Below are positions 16,501 through 16,881 of a stretch of 16,881 bases of DNA, in pieces; the stretch's first letter is position 1, and the number at the start of each line of letters is the position of its first letter. The position numbers and the translations under genes were made by a program. Origin of the DNA: Planctomycetaceae bacterium (lineage in GTDB: Bacteria; Planctomycetota; MHYJ01; SBBU01); assembly GCA_005239585.1 (NCBI GenBank), contig SBBU01000206.1:1-16881 (forward strand), written 5' to 3'. The notes below the pieces were generated by a model. The model worked only from the letters and a program-made list of their open reading frames with translations. It was not told the origin of the DNA and did no database searches.

Positions 16501-16738
16501 CTTGGGATGTTTTAAAATCATTGAATCTTGCCTCGCGATTCACCGCAAAGAGTGATCTTGCGTCGATGAATTTGCCACTATTCGAGTACTCCATCCTTAT
16601 GCACTCAGGCGCGACCACTGTGAATCGTGCCTTGCCAATAATTATCGGATTTTTTTCTTGTGGCAGTCTTTGACTGATACTAGTTGAAGCTAATATAATC
16701 ATAGTTAAAAAAAATCTAAAATTAAGACCTGAATTCAT
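13583..16738 (-). CDS. Secreted GH31-family alpha-glycosidase with C-terminal carbohydrate-binding-like module
   Basis: A 1051-residue secreted retaining alpha-glycosidase. The signal peptide is about residues 1-23 (FFLTMIILASTSISQ). An N-terminal beta-sandwich is followed by the (beta/alpha)8 barrel: YGLGAWYSRYWPYSSDDYR (212-230), DIMVLDMDWH (244-253), the expected nucleophile D350 in FWWLDWQQ, and the expected acid/base D405 in HFSGDAHTEW. WSHDIGG (431-437) is also typical. A DUF5110-like sandwich follows (PLKELVVRCYPGED to about 735). Residues about 736-890 are unassigned, and the last 150 residues form a PA14- or jelly-roll-like module (GPF 899-901, DDG 982-984, NGKKIH 990-995). After the nucleophile, WQQ stands where classical GH31 enzymes have M-x-E, which points to a less-studied subfamily; substrate is undetermined. 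The TPR gene follows one base later. The start codon is only eight bases from a TATAAT box. Confidence 0.92.
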   Translation of the reverse strand: MNSGLNFRFFLTMIILASTSISQRLPQEKNPIIIGKARFTVVAPECIRMEYSNSGKFIDARSLFAVNREARFNDFKTSQDGNKTVIDTGKIVLTYNPDGKSFSKNNIQATMKKGKEIVEWHPGKQNTQNLGGTIRTLDGVKGPVDLGEGLLSRDGWYFLDDSKRHLFTDDWVVQRPKDSGTDWYLFGYGLDFKSALMAFTKIAGVVQMPRKYGLGAWYSRYWPYSSDDYRKIVKEYKDNNFPLDIMVLDMDWHKDGWTGWSWNRKLLPDAEELLKWFHKEDLFITLNLHPADGVGHHEDMYEAFMKGLGEDPSKRKKIEFDAGSKKYMDALFKYVHEPHESSGVDFWWLDWQQYPNTKSIKDLPNLAWLNYLYYRHTSRDNRRGMSFSRWGGWGDHRHPIHFSGDAHTEWPMLAFEVPFNSVAGNVGCFFWSHDIGGHMGPRNEETFARWVQFGATTAALRLHSTRSAELDRRPWTYSKQVLDSARTAFHLRSILFPYIYSSVWQCHTESVPLNRPMYINYPEDERAYSNAQQYLLGDHLLVAPVASPGAGPGKIAFQAVWFPEGSWYNWFTGEKHSIGEAVVAADINEFPIFARGGIPIPTQPYTQRMSTEPLKELVVRCYPGEDTKTGKYFLYEDDGVTQDYSKGEFALTELSYTRKGDDVTISITPSKGGYKGQVKSRSYVIELPCTLKADSAEIDGKSTKAEYDEKSFTNRIKVSSRPIGEGVAVRVQVKDADSAQVCSSALSKRMEGLLGKSPSGKPEDILSKHCKDLKDPAPETLFGLFGITVFKKNEGPYFYKGKENIHIYNNSNLVDGDKFTVKVIDITGDEKKELSSDEYKTGKNLPPVKISETAMSEPKLGTKSVRVVQLEFKIGAQPFSFRKIIAQKSSYIRKWNCVGPFDFDIKKSISQQEHEPENGNVDLSASYKGSGGKICRWKKAEIDDQYSVNLKQLFNSDNKLAYAVTFLHSEKEQQVTLKINTDDGVETFLNGKKIHSNHTFRPINHDSDLVRTTLKEGSNTLLLKVSQYSGGWAFSVAIESSSPIKESFTAE
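13613..14068 (-). other. C-terminal 'GPF...DDG...NGK' module of the GH31 enzyme
   Basis: Residues about 891-1042 of the GH31 protein read W895-N-C-V-G-P-F, then YAVTFLHSE, INTDDGVETFLNGKKIH, a lone R1001, and LKEGSNTLLLKVSQYSGGWAFSV. This pattern of beta strands with DDG and NGK turns is common at the ends of secreted enzymes of Planctomycetota-like bacteria and resembles PA14-type sugar-binding folds. Binding to glycans is inference. Confidence 0.6.
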
Positions 16739-16746
16739 GAGCGGTA

Positions 16747-16775
16747 ATTATACAAATCTCGCCTCTTTTCTACAA
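16747..16775 (-). promoter_or_regulatory. Sigma70-type promoter of the GH31-TPR operon
   Basis: On the minus strand TTGTAG (16775 to 16770) and a perfect TATAAT (16752 to 16747) are separated by 17 bases. Only eight bases (TACCGCTC) separate the -10 box from the ATG at 16738, and there is no ribosome binding site. Transcription is predicted to start within one or two bases of the start codon. Confidence 0.7.
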
Positions 16776-16841
16776 TGCCAAGTGAGTCTGTAGAACATTT
16801 CCTGTCGTAATCAAAAAAGATAAACTAATACTAGAAAGTAC

Positions 16842-16850
16842 GGAGGGAGG
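16842..16850 (+). promoter_or_regulatory. Strong ribosome binding site of the right-edge gene
   Basis: GGAGGGAGG contains near-perfect complements to the 16S rRNA 3' end. It lies four bases from the ATG at 16855, or eight counting from the first GGAGG. It marks the beginning of a new gene that leaves the window. Confidence 0.75.
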
Positions 16851-16854
16851 GAAT

Positions 16855-16881
16855 ATGGGAAGTGCGGCAGAGAAATTTCTA
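16855..16881 (+). CDS. Start of an unknown gene, 3'-truncated
   Basis: Only nine codons are visible (MGSAAEKFL), too few for identification. The call rests on the very strong ribosome binding site just upstream and on the divergent orientation to the GH31 operon. The 116 bases between the two start codons hold the GH31 promoter; I see no convincing promoter for this gene, although an A/T-rich stretch (about 16810-16835) could supply one. Confidence 0.6.

Overview
The window comes from a Gram-negative bacterium: it carries lpxC-fabZ and lpxA of lipid A synthesis, so an outer membrane with LPS is expected. Base composition is moderate, a little over 40% G+C by eye. Several proteins have a style common in Planctomycetota and related or candidate phyla: secreted HEAT-repeat proteins, GH84/GH31 glycosidases with 'GPF...DDG...NGK' C-terminal modules, secreted propeller/FN3-like proteins and large TPR proteins. 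This placement is inference from protein style, not a measured phylogeny. No tRNA, rRNA, CRISPR array, IS element or phage gene was recognised.

Layout. (1) Bases 1-2877, plus strand: the 3' part of a divergent GH84-like glycosidase, then an exported HEAT-repeat protein. (2) Bases 2945-7639, minus strand: a two-gene operon of paralogous secreted proteins (beta-propeller, jelly-roll-like and Ig/FN3-like modules). The downstream copy carries a Lys/Pro-rich linker plus an extra small beta-barrel domain inserted in the propeller region. (3) Bases 7640-7769: a compact divergent promoter region with two good sigma70-type promoters. (4) Bases 7770-11934, plus strand: lpxC-fabZ fusion, lpxA, a GNAT acetyltransferase, an ICMT/PEMT-type membrane methyltransferase and an SDR lacking the usual Tyr/Lys. 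All are tightly spaced and look like one operon centred on the cell envelope. (5) Bases 11926-16738, minus strand: a secreted multidomain GH31 glycosidase followed after one base by a cytoplasmic-looking TPR protein. (6) At the right edge a new plus-strand gene begins with a very strong ribosome binding site.

No stretch longer than about 130 bases lacks a gene. The central theme is envelope and polysaccharide biology: lipid A synthesis in the middle, flanked by secreted glycosidases and secreted repeat proteins. The most notable points are two promoters whose -10 boxes lie 8-9 bases from the start codon (probable leaderless mRNAs), a domain insertion that distinguishes two tandem paralogues, a catalytically atypical SDR in the lipid A operon, and a GH84-like enzyme that keeps the Asp-Asp pair but has lost the usual glycine-rich entry motif. 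I see no convincing defence system, mobile element or clearly undescribed multi-gene system.
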